Assembly (NCBI GenBank): GCA_016722655.1
Contig: JADKIR010000004.1
Location: 1,488,001 to 1,552,000 of the forward strand
Source: Cytophagaceae bacterium
GTDB taxonomy: Bacteria; Bacteroidota; Bacteroidia; Cytophagales; Spirosomataceae
DNA length: 64,000 nucleotides
Reading direction: 5' to 3'
Position numbers and translations under genes: made by a program. The stretch's first letter is position 1. Each line of letters opens with the position of its first letter. Positions 10,645 through 19,774 of this stretch are shown one piece after another. The notes under the pieces are model-generated. The model was not told where the DNA came from and did not search any database. It saw nothing but the letters and a program-made list of their open reading frames with translations.

Positions 10645-13600
10645 TTATCGCAAAGAATAGACTTCCGTTTTCCGGTTGTTTATTCCAAATATTATCCTGT
10701 TTCCTATTTTTACTACACTTTTTACATCTCCTTTTAATTTAACACCTGATTTCAGAGGTTCCACAAAATCAAATTGAAATTTATTTTTTTGCAAAAACAT
10801 CTGACCAAAATTAGCATCTATTTTGCCCATTCTGAGCCTCATTTTGCTGTTATTTCCCACCAGCAAAATATCTTTTTTATGGTCATGGTTAAAATCTTCA
10901 ATCAAGATGTCGAACACTGAACTGTACTGTGCCTCAATTGGCAATCTATGGATTATGTATTTCCCGTTTTGATTTTCGAGAAACAAGGTTTCTGTTTCTT
11001 TGATCTGCTGCCTTTGGGCACTTTCGAGCTGCTTTTTCTCAAAAAAATCACTTAAAACTGCCGTTGAAAAGCTTTTATAGGTTTGGAATTTTCTTCTGAG
11101 CAATGGTATCTGATCAGTAACTTCATCTCTGCTATAAGGTGGATAAGCTGAACCTTGAATGTAATAATCCATAAATGGGTCAATTTGCCCATTTTGGTCA
11201 AAATCACTAAAAACCAAAGCCGCCGGTTCTTCGGGGCTAGCTTTAAACTGTACATTCCTGCCGATGTTTCCAAGCACCAGATCCAGGTCGCCATCTCCGT
11301 CTAGGTCACCTGATTTTACACAATTCCACCAGCCTTCAAGGTTATCGGAAATTCCTTGGTTGTTTATCTTGAGTTCTCCCGAGTTCCATTCCAAAATGGT
11401 TGGAGCCATCCATTCTCCTACCACCAGAATTTTATTATCAGCCAATTTTATTGAAGCCGTTACCAAACCTTCAAAAGCCACTTTTTTGCTTTCAAATACA
11501 CCGTTTCCTTTGTTGAAATACACCATAGAAGGTTGGGCAACCGGATAGGTAAATGGCTTCACAAACCCACCCAAAAACACATCAGGCTTGCCATTTTTGT
11601 CAAAATCAACGATTTCTACGGTCCTGTTATGGATCCCGTCATTCAGAATAATTTTTTTCTTAAAACCCCCTTTGCCATCGTTAAGCCATATCTGATCATT
11701 CTGAAGATCGGGATTGGTTTCTGAATAATCTCCTATTGCAAAATATAAGTCAGGGTATTGGTCACCGTTAAAATCAGCAGTTTTTATATCCTGAATATTG
11801 GCTTTTTCGAAAGACACATTGTTGCTTTTCAGGAAGTCACCTTTTTTACTTCCCAAAAATAAAGCAGATGGTGTAAACTCCGTTCCGGCCACCAACAGGT
11901 CTTCATATCCATCAAGATTTACGTCTGATTTACATAGTTTTGGCCCAAAATATGAATAGTGTTGTGGAATCAAAAGCTGCTTTTCGAAATCATTATGATA
12001 TCCTGTTTCTACTTTAAAGTTGAGTAAGGTAGAATCATACTCAAAAATCGTATTTTGTTGTGAGTCAGGCATTTTCGCATTTTGCCCTAAATTCTCTTCA
12101 ACGAGGTTTAACTGATTGATTTTAAGGTTGTAAGTTTTAATATTTCCATTGGGCCAAATGACTTCTATTGTTGGATTTTTTTCTCCACAACCAATAACCA
12201 AATCAGAATAACTACTTGAAAGATAACCTCTTGCAGGGTTAAATTCCAACACTTGCTGAGAGCCATTTTCTCTTAAAATTACTTTAGCCCCTACGCCAAA
12301 AGTATTTTTTGTATTCCCCTTCAATCTGATTTTTACAAAATTGACGGGTTTATTTTCCTGAAGATTGTTTTTATAGATTCTGGCAGCCTGATTTAGATTG
12401 TTGGTGATAATTTCGAAATCTCCGTCATTGTCAAGGTCGGCCGTGATGGCACCGTTTGAAATGGTCAAATCTTCAAATCCCCAGTCTTTTCTGGCATCTG
12501 AAAAAGTAGTATTTCCATTGTTTCGGAAAATATAATTGCCCGTTTTGCTTTCGGTCATTTTCTTCAATTCTTCCAAAAGCTTTCCCGTGGGACGGTGTAT
12601 TTCGCTGGAATATTTTATAAAATCGATATTGGTAAAATCTCGACCGATACCATTGCTCACGAAAATATCTTTATTTTTATCCAAATCAAAATCCTGAATC
12701 AATCCGGCCCAGCTCCAGTCGGTATTGGATATACCGGCTAGTTGACCAATCTCACTGAAAGTCCCGTTTCCATTGTTGATTTGCAGCATATTACGCATAT
12801 TTCCATGCCAAAAACCATTATTAAGCTGTGCCTGATAAACGTTCCAGTTGTCGGGCCAAACAAGTAGCTTCTGTCGGGCATTGTCCTCTGGCAGCATATC
12901 AGTGGTCAGGATATCGGGCAAAAGGTCATTATTGATATCGGCGATATCGACACCCATTGAAGAATATGAAGTGTGTTCAAGATTTCCCCTCATCTGATCC
13001 TTGAAAGTGCCATTTTGCTGGTTGATGTACAGATAGTCGTCTTCTACAAAATCATTGGCCACAAAAATATCCGGATATCCATCATTATTGATATCAGAAA
13101 AAGTCACTCCGAGTCCGAAACCCAAGGGATTGGCTTTTATGCCTGCCAGAAGGGTAACATCGGTAAATGTATTATTGCCGTTATTGCGGAAAAGCTTGTC
13201 ACCGGCATTATAGTCATAAGCGGCACGCATTACATGGGCCTCTTTTCGTTCGTATCCTGCCAGATTGTGGTTTACTAAAAAGCAGTCAAGATCACCGTCG
13301 CGGTCATAATCCAAAAAAATAGCCTGAGAAGAATAACCGCTGTCTGCCAGACCGTAAGCCTCGGCTTGTTCGGTAAACTCAGGGGAAACATTTTGTAAAC
13401 CTTTGTTGATGAAAAGTTGATTTTTTCGCAATAGATCACCTCTCAAACCTGAATAACAAACATAAATATCGAGCCAGCCATCGGCATTGATATCCACTAC
13501 ACTCACACCGGTCGCCCAGGCACCGTTGGGTTTCGATACTCCTGCTTTTTTTGTAATTTTTTCAAATTTCAACTCACCTTTATTCAGATACAATTCATTC

Positions 13601-13890
13601 CCGACCTGGTTTCCGGTAAAAAACAAATCTACCAATCCGTCATTGTTAAAATCACTGGCACCTACTCCCCCACCATTATAGAAATATTCGTACGAGAGTA
13701 CGTTTTCGGTCTCTGTTTCTTTGAGTGAGTTATTGAAATCTATATAGGTTTGATTGGATTCAAGTGCAATAAACAATGGTTTTTCGAAAAAATTGCATGA
13801 AAAAGTTGTGGAAATAACCAACAAAATTATTATGGCTGATTTCAAGCCAGACAAAGGTAAAATTGTAATATTTTGAGTCTTTATTTTCAA
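10645..13890 (-). CDS. ASPIC/UnbV and FG-GAP (VCBS) repeat lipoprotein, copy 1 of 3
   Basis: First of three tandem paralogues (1,081 residues from the TTG at 13890). The signal ends in a lipobox-like TFSC at about residue 32. FG-GAP/VCBS calcium loops (DFNNDGLVD, DINADGWLD, DYDRDGDLD, DINNDGYPD) run to about 500, ASPIC/UnbV lies at about 515-580 (ending IEVIWPNG), and a second propeller block follows. The start is uncertain: a TAA stop lies directly upstream of the TTG and there is no in-frame ATG before the signal peptide, so initiation is at this TTG or at a TTG further in, near the hydrophobic stretch. It starts 42 bp after the DUF4249 gene, which argues for one operon with the TonB receptor. 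Confidence 0.85.
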   Translation of the reverse strand: MKIKTQNITILPLSGLKSAIIILLVISTTFSCNFFEKPLFIALESNQTYIDFNNSLKETETENVLSYEYFYNGGGVGASDFNNDGLVDLFFTGNQVGNELYLNKGELKFEKITKKAGVSKPNGAWATGVSVVDINADGWLDIYVCYSGLRGDLLRKNQLFINKGLQNVSPEFTEQAEAYGLADSGYSSQAIFLDYDRDGDLDCFLVNHNLAGYERKEAHVMRAAYDYNAGDKLFRNNGNNTFTDVTLLAGIKANPLGFGLGVTFSDINNDGYPDIFVANDFVEDDYLYINQQNGTFKDQMRGNLEHTSYSSMGVDIADINNDLLPDILTTDMLPEDNARQKLLVWPDNWNVYQAQLNNGFWHGNMRNMLQINNGNGTFSEIGQLAGISNTDWSWAGLIQDFDLDKNKDIFVSNGIGRDFTNIDFIKYSSEIHRPTGKLLEELKKMTESKTGNYIFRNNGNTTFSDARKDWGFEDLTISNGAITADLDNDGDFEIITNNLNQAARIYKNNLQENKPVNFVKIRLKGNTKNTFGVGAKVILRENGSQQVLEFNPARGYLSSSYSDLVIGCGEKNPTIEVIWPNGNIKTYNLKINQLNLVEENLGQNAKMPDSQQNTIFEYDSTLLNFKVETGYHNDFEKQLLIPQHYSYFGPKLCKSDVNLDGYEDLLVAGTEFTPSALFLGSKKGDFLKSNNVSFEKANIQDIKTADFNGDQYPDLYFAIGDYSETNPDLQNDQIWLNDGKGGFKKKIILNDGIHNRTVEIVDFDKNGKPDVFLGGFVKPFTYPVAQPSMVYFNKGNGVFESKKVAFEGLVTASIKLADNKILVVGEWMAPTILEWNSGELKINNQGISDNLEGWWNCVKSGDLDGDGDLDLVLGNIGRNVQFKASPEEPAALVFSDFDQNGQIDPFMDYYIQGSAYPPYSRDEVTDQIPLLRRKFQTYKSFSTAVLSDFFEKKQLESAQRQQIKETETLFLENQNGKYIIHRLPIEAQYSSVFDILIEDFNHDHKKDILLVGNNSKMRLRMGKIDANFGQMFLQKNKFQFDFVEPLKSGVKLKGDVKSVVKIGNRIIFGINNRKTEVYSLR

Positions 13891-13932
13891 TTAATTATTT
13901 ACAAAAATAATGTCTTTTTAGGTATTATGTCT

Positions 13933-15081
13933 TCAATCGTGCCAGTTTTCAGGCTCTTGTTTGGTTCTATATTTGGCTTCTTTGCAAGGTACCGTTGGCA
14001 AAATCGAAGAACCCGGAGGTGCCATTGCTTCTCGCCCCAGATATATTGGAAAAATCGGCCTTACGTCAGAGGGTAAATTGTTTCGTTTGATGTATATTAG
14101 TTTTTTTTGGGCACCAAAAACCGAAAACACACCCAATACTTTATCCCTGGTTTCTGTAACACATCTGATATTTGGACTGAACGGAGTATTGGCCGGAATG
14201 TCAAACAAACTTCCGTTTGACTGAGTAGTTTCTTTCAACTGATTGAGGTAATTGAATACCTCAGGTTGAATGGTTCTCATTTCCAGTTCAAAATAATAAT
14301 CTGTGGCACCATCATAAGGTATTTTTGCAACAGGAAAATCATTGATTTTTTGACCATTCAGAAGATTATCCGCAAACAAAACAAACTGTGGTGGCCTTGA
14401 TATATCAAAGCAGTTGTTCCCACACCGGTAATTTATAGGCCGATCTGAATTGTATTTTTCATAATAGGGAAGATTTTCGTCAGTTCTACTGCAATCACTT
14501 TTCCCGTAATCATATCCATTGTTGCAGGAGGCACAAAACATAACCCTTTCATAATGAATCCAGTCCCATTGGTAATATTGCCCGGTTCTCTTGTTATCTT
14601 CAAAATCAACAGTGACATTGAATCCGTATCTCTGGGCATTGTTTTCTGGAAAATTATTTCTCAAAACAAATTCATCCATTATATCACCAATTACGGGCGG
14701 AGGCAAAAGTTCCTGAAAGTCAGACTCATATCGTTTTCCGTTTTTGAGCTTAATACCCAGCCTGTAAGAATGCCCTTGTTTGGCACCGACTTTCAGATCT
14801 GACTGATACACCCCTTCACCAATCTCTGAAAAAGTAAATTCCCCACCCAGGCTATCGACGATTTGGATTTCTGCTCCTGAAATGGCTTTTGGAGAAGTAT
14901 CACCAGAAATATATGGAGAAGATTCGTTCAGATATATTTTGTGGAATTGTTCGATATTGGAAAAAGTGGCTTCGATAGTCACAAAAGTTTCTTGTTCGGC
15001 CTGACGAAAGTCTCTCAACTCTTCTTCACAGCCAAATAAAAATAACAAGAAAAATGCAATACCTAATATCCTCACTTTCAA
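13933..15081 (-). CDS. DUF4249 outer-membrane lipoprotein
   Basis: A 382-residue DUF4249 protein. The signal ends in the lipobox LFGC at about residues 15-18, followed by EEELRDF. DUF4249 proteins occur next to TonB-dependent receptors in Bacteroidota and are thought to act as surface partners, much as SusD does for SusC; the ligand is unknown. It contains a cysteine group (CASCNNGYDYGKSDC and later YRCGNNCFD) that could form disulfides. It begins 4 bp after the receptor stop. There is no ATG: the start is TTG at 15081 or GTG at 15075. It precedes the FG-GAP trio. Confidence 0.85.
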   Translation of the reverse strand: MKVRILGIAFFLLFLFGCEEELRDFRQAEQETFVTIEATFSNIEQFHKIYLNESSPYISGDTSPKAISGAEIQIVDSLGGEFTFSEIGEGVYQSDLKVGAKQGHSYRLGIKLKNGKRYESDFQELLPPPVIGDIMDEFVLRNNFPENNAQRYGFNVTVDFEDNKRTGQYYQWDWIHYERVMFCASCNNGYDYGKSDCSRTDENLPYYEKYNSDRPINYRCGNNCFDISRPPQFVLFADNLLNGQKINDFPVAKIPYDGATDYYFELEMRTIQPEVFNYLNQLKETTQSNGSLFDIPANTPFSPNIRCVTETRDKVLGVFSVFGAQKKLIYIKRNNLPSDVRPIFPIYLGREAMAPPGSSILPTVPCKEAKYRTKQEPENWHD

Positions 15082-15085
15082 ATAT

Positions 15086-17473
15086 TTAAAACTTAAAATT
15101 ATAAGTTAATGAAATTATTGGAGCCGAAAAAACGCCCAATGAATATGCTTTTATGCCTGCGTCGGCATTTTTAAAATAAATGGAATACACATTTTTTCTT
15201 CCGTAAAGATTATACACCGCAAAAACCCAATTGTCCTCATATCTTCGAACTTTCATTCCGGGATTTGTAATGGTCCAGGAAAAATCCAGCCTGTGATATA
15301 CCGGCAAACGGTCATTATTTCTTTTGCTATACAAAGGAAATGACTGTTGATTTAAAACATAAGTGCCTGTTGGTGAGGTAAAAGGTCTACCTGAATTGAC
15401 AGTAAAAACCAATCCTACGGCATTGTGCTCATTGGAAACGGTATTCAATGTAAAATTTAGAGCATGTGGCCGATCATAAAATGATGGGTACCAATCATTT
15501 CCAAAGCTACCATTATAGGATTTTTGAAATGTTCTGGAATAAGTATATCCCAACCAACCGGTATTTCTGCCACGTCTTTTGGTAAACATCAATTCCAATC
15601 CATACGAGCGGGCCTTACCGGCAACCAGCTGCGTTTCTATGGCAGGATTCAGCTGCAAATCGGCTCCTGAAACATAATCAAATACATTTTTTGTATGTCG
15701 GAAATACATTTCTGCCGAGGCCTCCCATATTCCGTTGGACAATTCTCTGAAATAACCGGCAGAGATGAAATTGCTGATTTGCGGTTTTATATTGTTGTCT
15801 GATAGTTTCCAACGGGCAGTAGGAAGTGGAGTGGTATTATTCGAAATCAATTGCAAAAATTGCCCCATTCGGTTATAGCCTATCTTAAGGTTCTCATTTT
15901 CACTCAATTGAATTTTTACCGAAGCCCGTGGTTCAAAATTAAAAAATCTGTTTACCGTTCCATTTAAAGTATTTACAGAAAGCAATGTGTTGTTAGATGG
16001 CTGAAAATCGGCAGAATATTCTCTTACTTTGGCTGGTCCCAAAAGCCTGTATTCAACACCTCTTACGCCTAATCTTACGGCTAATCGAGGCGAAAGCGTC
16101 CATTCTTCCTCCAAAAAAGCCGAAAGCTCAGCAGCTTTTTCTTTATCCAAAAGGAGTGGATTTACAGCCGATTCAATTTCTTTATTTAATTCACCGGGCA
16201 TAATTTCATAAAAAACCGCATTGATTCCTGCATTGATGATCTGATTTTTGCCAGGACTTATTCCGACCATAAATTTTACTCCCTGATACTTTATATAATT
16301 ATCAAGCACAAAAGCATTTACCGAATCTGGCGACTGGGTTCTGGTTTTATATAAACTATGTACCGTTGAAAGTTCAAAATTCAATTTTTCAGAAACATAT
16401 TTATTCCATTTTAATGAAATGTTGTTCTGTCCATAATTAAATGCAGTTTGCTTTGCAATCACCCCTCTCAAGCTGAAAAGGGAGTCCATTCTGTAATAAT
16501 CTTTGCTAAAATAAGTGGATACCGAAAGGCTGTTCCTGGAGTTAATTTTAAAGAAAAGTTTATTGGTCAAATCAAGAAAGTTGGCTCTGGTATTCTTCAT
16601 TTTTACAGGAGCAAAAATTCTGAACCAAAAATCATTAAATGAAAACCGGGAAGCTGAAAGCAGAGATAGTTTGTTTTTAATGAGCGGGATTTCAGCCAAA
16701 AATTTATTGGAGATCGGCCCTATACCACCCTGAAATGAAATGCTGTCAGTATTCGCTTCTATCATTTTTATGTCTAAAACCGAAGCCACTCTGCCACCAA
16801 ACCTGGCTGGGATTCCGCCTTTGTATAATTCCAGATTCCGGATTGCATCTGTAGTCAAAACCGAGAAAAGCCCAAATAAATGGGTGGGGTTGAAAATTGG
16901 GGCTTCATCAACCAGAACAAAATTCTGATCCACATTACCTCCACGGATATTGATGCCATTGGCACCTTCTCCCACCGACGACACGCCCGGGAGCGTCTGA
17001 ATACTACGAAGTAAATCAACCTCTCCCAGCATGGCTGGTAATTTTTTAATGCCTTTTATATTGAGATAAGTGACTCCTATTGAGGGTGATCGGGTCAATT
17101 GGGTATTGGATGTCGCTGAAATAACCACCTCGTCCAATTGCTTTGATTCATCTTTCAACCTGATGTCCAAAGTCGTATCTTTTTCTATTGTAATTTCAAA
17201 ATTCTGAAGACTATAACCAATTGAAGAAAATCTGAAAGAATAGTTTCCTTTAGGGAAAAACAGATGAAATCTTCCTGACGAATCAGTGGATGAACCCAAA
17301 TTTTTTTTCGAATTCACTGAAATATTTACACCTGCAAGTGGTTTTCCTGAGTAGGAATCACGAACCACACCAGTTATATTAAAAATCAATTTATTTTCTT
17401 GAGAGAAAGTATTTTGGGCAAAAAATATTGCTACAAAAAAAACAAAAACTTTCCCTTTCCAAAGACAATTCAT
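15086..17473 (-). CDS. TonB-dependent receptor with carboxypeptidase-regulatory-like N-domain
   Basis: Outer-membrane active-transport channel of 795 residues. After a signal peptide ending in NTFSQ comes a CarboxypepD_reg-like beta domain (about 30-115: ITGVVRDSYSGKPLAGVNIS), then a plug domain with LPGVSSVGEGANGINIRGG and VLVDEAPIFNPTHLFG, then a 22-strand-type barrel ending in the aromatic LTYNFKF. It is shorter than SusC-type receptors and lacks a SusD neighbour; DUF4249 follows directly. Its ATG overlaps the stop of the upstream lipoprotein gene (ATGA), so translation is coupled. The substrate is unknown. Position beside FG-GAP proteins and glycosidases suggests a glycan or glycoconjugate, which is inference. 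Confidence 0.9.
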   Translation of the reverse strand: MNCLWKGKVFVFFVAIFFAQNTFSQENKLIFNITGVVRDSYSGKPLAGVNISVNSKKNLGSSTDSSGRFHLFFPKGNYSFRFSSIGYSLQNFEITIEKDTTLDIRLKDESKQLDEVVISATSNTQLTRSPSIGVTYLNIKGIKKLPAMLGEVDLLRSIQTLPGVSSVGEGANGINIRGGNVDQNFVLVDEAPIFNPTHLFGLFSVLTTDAIRNLELYKGGIPARFGGRVASVLDIKMIEANTDSISFQGGIGPISNKFLAEIPLIKNKLSLLSASRFSFNDFWFRIFAPVKMKNTRANFLDLTNKLFFKINSRNSLSVSTYFSKDYYRMDSLFSLRGVIAKQTAFNYGQNNISLKWNKYVSEKLNFELSTVHSLYKTRTQSPDSVNAFVLDNYIKYQGVKFMVGISPGKNQIINAGINAVFYEIMPGELNKEIESAVNPLLLDKEKAAELSAFLEEEWTLSPRLAVRLGVRGVEYRLLGPAKVREYSADFQPSNNTLLSVNTLNGTVNRFFNFEPRASVKIQLSENENLKIGYNRMGQFLQLISNNTTPLPTARWKLSDNNIKPQISNFISAGYFRELSNGIWEASAEMYFRHTKNVFDYVSGADLQLNPAIETQLVAGKARSYGLELMFTKRRGRNTGWLGYTYSRTFQKSYNGSFGNDWYPSFYDRPHALNFTLNTVSNEHNAVGLVFTVNSGRPFTSPTGTYVLNQQSFPLYSKRNNDRLPVYHRLDFSWTITNPGMKVRRYEDNWVFAVYNLYGRKNVYSIYFKNADAGIKAYSLGVFSAPIISLTYNFKF

Positions 17474-18009
17474 TTTGAATTTGTTATCGAAAACTCTTGA
17501 AATTCCGGATTTTTAGAAATAATTAATCCTTCAATGGAATATGAGGGGTCTGTTTCAGAAACATTAGGGTACTTTTTGGCCTCTCCTGTTAATTTAAAAA
17601 TCAACTTTGATTTAGATACTGAAAGTGGTTCAATTTTTCCGGAAGAAAAAAGGTATCCTTCCCCTTTATTGATTTTTGCATCAACTACTCTTCCAAACAT
17701 CAGATTAGAAGAAGCTGCTCCATAAATTCTTCCTTCGATAAATTTCTCGTTATACCAACCATTTCCACTTAGGTTCAATATGAAATTTCCCCCATTCTGG
17801 TTTAAAAAATTCATCACAAAATAATTCTCTTTTGCTTCAAGATGGCCACTGAAAACAGCATCCTCTTCATAAAAGTCTTTTCCCTCAACCGAAAGAATAA
17901 ATCTTGTCTGTTTATCTTTAGTAAGCTCAAATTGCTTATTCACATCAATGTCTTTCTCACAAGAAGAAAAAAGAAATAGAAATGGCAAAAAATAGTAAAG
18001 TAATTTCAT
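17470..18009 (-). CDS. Small lipoprotein leading the TonB-receptor operon, function unknown
   Basis: A 179-residue protein with an N-terminal lipoprotein signal (MKLLYYFLPFLFLFSSCEKD, lipobox FSSC). The rest looks like an all-beta fold with alternating hydrophobic strands, for example ENYFVMNFLNQNGGNFILNL. I do not recognise a family. It is the first gene of the minus-strand operon and overlaps the TonB receptor start by 4 bp (ATGA), so it is probably a dedicated accessory lipoprotein of that receptor. A periplasmic or surface ligand-handling role is conceivable but unsupported. Confidence 0.72.
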   Translation of the reverse strand: MKLLYYFLPFLFLFSSCEKDIDVNKQFELTKDKQTRFILSVEGKDFYEEDAVFSGHLEAKENYFVMNFLNQNGGNFILNLSGNGWYNEKFIEGRIYGAASSNLMFGRVVDAKINKGEGYLFSSGKIEPLSVSKSKLIFKLTGEAKKYPNVSETDPSYSIEGLIISKNPEFQEFSITNSK

Positions 18010-18141
18010 AGGGAAAGTATTATAATAGTTAAATGTATTCCGAAAACTCTAAAGTCTCTTAATCATCAACAAAAATCCGAACAATAAGATTTAGATATAA
18101 CCAAACAAATTGAATCCAAACCAAAATTTAAATGGAAGTTG

Positions 18142-18178
18142 AAAAAAACACCTCACTCTTATTTAGAATGAGGTGTTT
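18142..18178 (-). terminator. Rho-independent terminator of the susCD operon
   Basis: Stem AAACACCTCA at 18146-18155 pairs with TGAGGTGTTT at 18169-18178; three further pairs are possible inside. On the minus strand the hairpin is followed by seven T residues (18148 down to 18142). It lies 31 bp past the SusD stop. Confidence 0.85.
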
Positions 18179-18208
18179 CTATTATTATTTTTAGATACAA
18201 AAAAAATC

Positions 18209-19747
18209 TTAGTATCCAGCGTTTTGCTTAAGGTTAGGATTGATCTCGATTTCTTTTTGAGGAATCGGATACAATACTCTATAGCCATCTGATTTGGCTG
18301 ATCTGTTTACTACAGGATCGTTGAATTTACCAAATCTGATCTGGTCATTTCTTCTCCATCCTTCCCAGTAAAACTCACGACCTCTTTCAGCCAACAAGGC
18401 AGCATCAGTAAGGTCAGTTAATGCTTTAGCTCCTCTGGTAGTTCTTACCTGATTAACCAAAGCAAGAGCACCCGGCTTGTCATTTTTACGAAAGAGAGCT
18501 TCTGCTTTCATCATTACTACATCAGCATAACGGAAGAACACGTAGTCATTACCAGGGGCATCAACGTTACCAAAATCTGGTGCATATTTAATACCTCTGA
18601 TACCTTCTTTTTCTCCCGCTGTTGCCAAGCTACAATCGGCAGTAAAGTTAAGTGGACTTCCCTGACGGTCAGTTAATACTTTTCCGTCTTTATCATACTG
18701 AATTCCTGCTAACCAACCATATCTTAAACCTGAAGCTGAAGCATCAATCACACTTCCACCTTTTCTTGAATCGCCTTCTTCAAAGCTGTTATAGAAATCA
18801 GAAAGAGTAGTGAAACCATTCCAACCTGAAGGGTTTTGGTTATAGTGAGTAGTCATATAATAACGGTTTCTTACTGAAGAACCGGCATTTAAACTTTGAC
18901 CAGTAGTACTTGCGATTGCAAAAATCAATTCAGTTGATTTCTCAGTATTCTGAGGTGAGAAGTTATCAAAATAATTTGGAGTCAATTTATAAGTACCAGA
19001 ATTGATGATAGCATCACAATTGGCAATTACAGCATCCAACTCAGCTGCCGTAGGAGCAACAATAGTACCTGGAGTTTTAGGGTCAGCATTATATACACCC
19101 ATATTCAACTGAACTTTAGCTATAAGAGCCTGAGCAGCAGCTTTTGTACCTCTACCTGTATTGGTAGTAGTAGCAGCCGGTAAATCAGGTAAAGCAGCAG
19201 TTAAATCAGCAATAATTTTTGCAGCAGCTTCTTTGCGAGATAACACTTTGTTTTCAATAGTTCCACCAGAATTATCCTTAAATGGTACTTGTCCAAATAA
19301 ATCCATGATATGGAAAACATAGAAAGAACGTATGAAAAGGGCTTGAGCTAAGCTGGCCTTATCAACACCACTTGCAAAAACTACTTCGTTAGCAAGAGCA
19401 TGACCTCTGTTTAATCCATCCCATGCTCCAACGACATCAGAACTTTGTCCATTCCATGTATGTGTATGTATATTTCTCCATCTACCGGCATCATCCCAGT
19501 CAGTTCCACGGGTTGGTCCTTGCATTTCGTCAGTAGAATGCTCTTGCAAAGCGTAAATATTTGCCTGATCAGTAAATGCTCCTAATTGGTTAAAAGCAGA
19601 AGTTAACTGGGCGGATGCTGATGCACCTGATTTATCAAGTTTATCAAGAGCGACATCTTCCAGATTTGTACAACTGAAAGATGCAAAGCTCAACACGCCA
19701 ATAAATAGGGCAGGTCTAACTTTATTTCTTAATTTATTTGTATTCAT
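18209..19747 (-). CDS. SusD/RagB-family surface glycan-binding lipoprotein
   Basis: A 512-residue SusD homologue that caps the SusC barrel and captures ligand at the cell surface. Lipoprotein signal with lipobox FSC at residues 24-26 (ASFSCTNLEDVAL). The SusD helical TPR-like core shows in RKEAAAKIIADLTAALPDLP and GTKAAAQALIAKVQLNMG. The C-terminus carries the family signature region (VFFRYADVVMMKAEAL, then ERGREFYWEGWRRNDQIRFG and YPIPQKEIEINPNLKQNAGY). Two codons-worth of spacing (27 bp) separates it from susC upstream, and a strong terminator follows, so the pair forms its own transcription unit. The substrate is not readable. Confidence 0.95.
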   Translation of the reverse strand: MNTNKLRNKVRPALFIGVLSFASFSCTNLEDVALDKLDKSGASASAQLTSAFNQLGAFTDQANIYALQEHSTDEMQGPTRGTDWDDAGRWRNIHTHTWNGQSSDVVGAWDGLNRGHALANEVVFASGVDKASLAQALFIRSFYVFHIMDLFGQVPFKDNSGGTIENKVLSRKEAAAKIIADLTAALPDLPAATTTNTGRGTKAAAQALIAKVQLNMGVYNADPKTPGTIVAPTAAELDAVIANCDAIINSGTYKLTPNYFDNFSPQNTEKSTELIFAIASTTGQSLNAGSSVRNRYYMTTHYNQNPSGWNGFTTLSDFYNSFEEGDSRKGGSVIDASASGLRYGWLAGIQYDKDGKVLTDRQGSPLNFTADCSLATAGEKEGIRGIKYAPDFGNVDAPGNDYVFFRYADVVMMKAEALFRKNDKPGALALVNQVRTTRGAKALTDLTDAALLAERGREFYWEGWRRNDQIRFGKFNDPVVNRSAKSDGYRVLYPIPQKEIEINPNLKQNAGY

Positions 19748-19774
19748 TGTTTTCTCAATTTAAAATTTCAAAAA

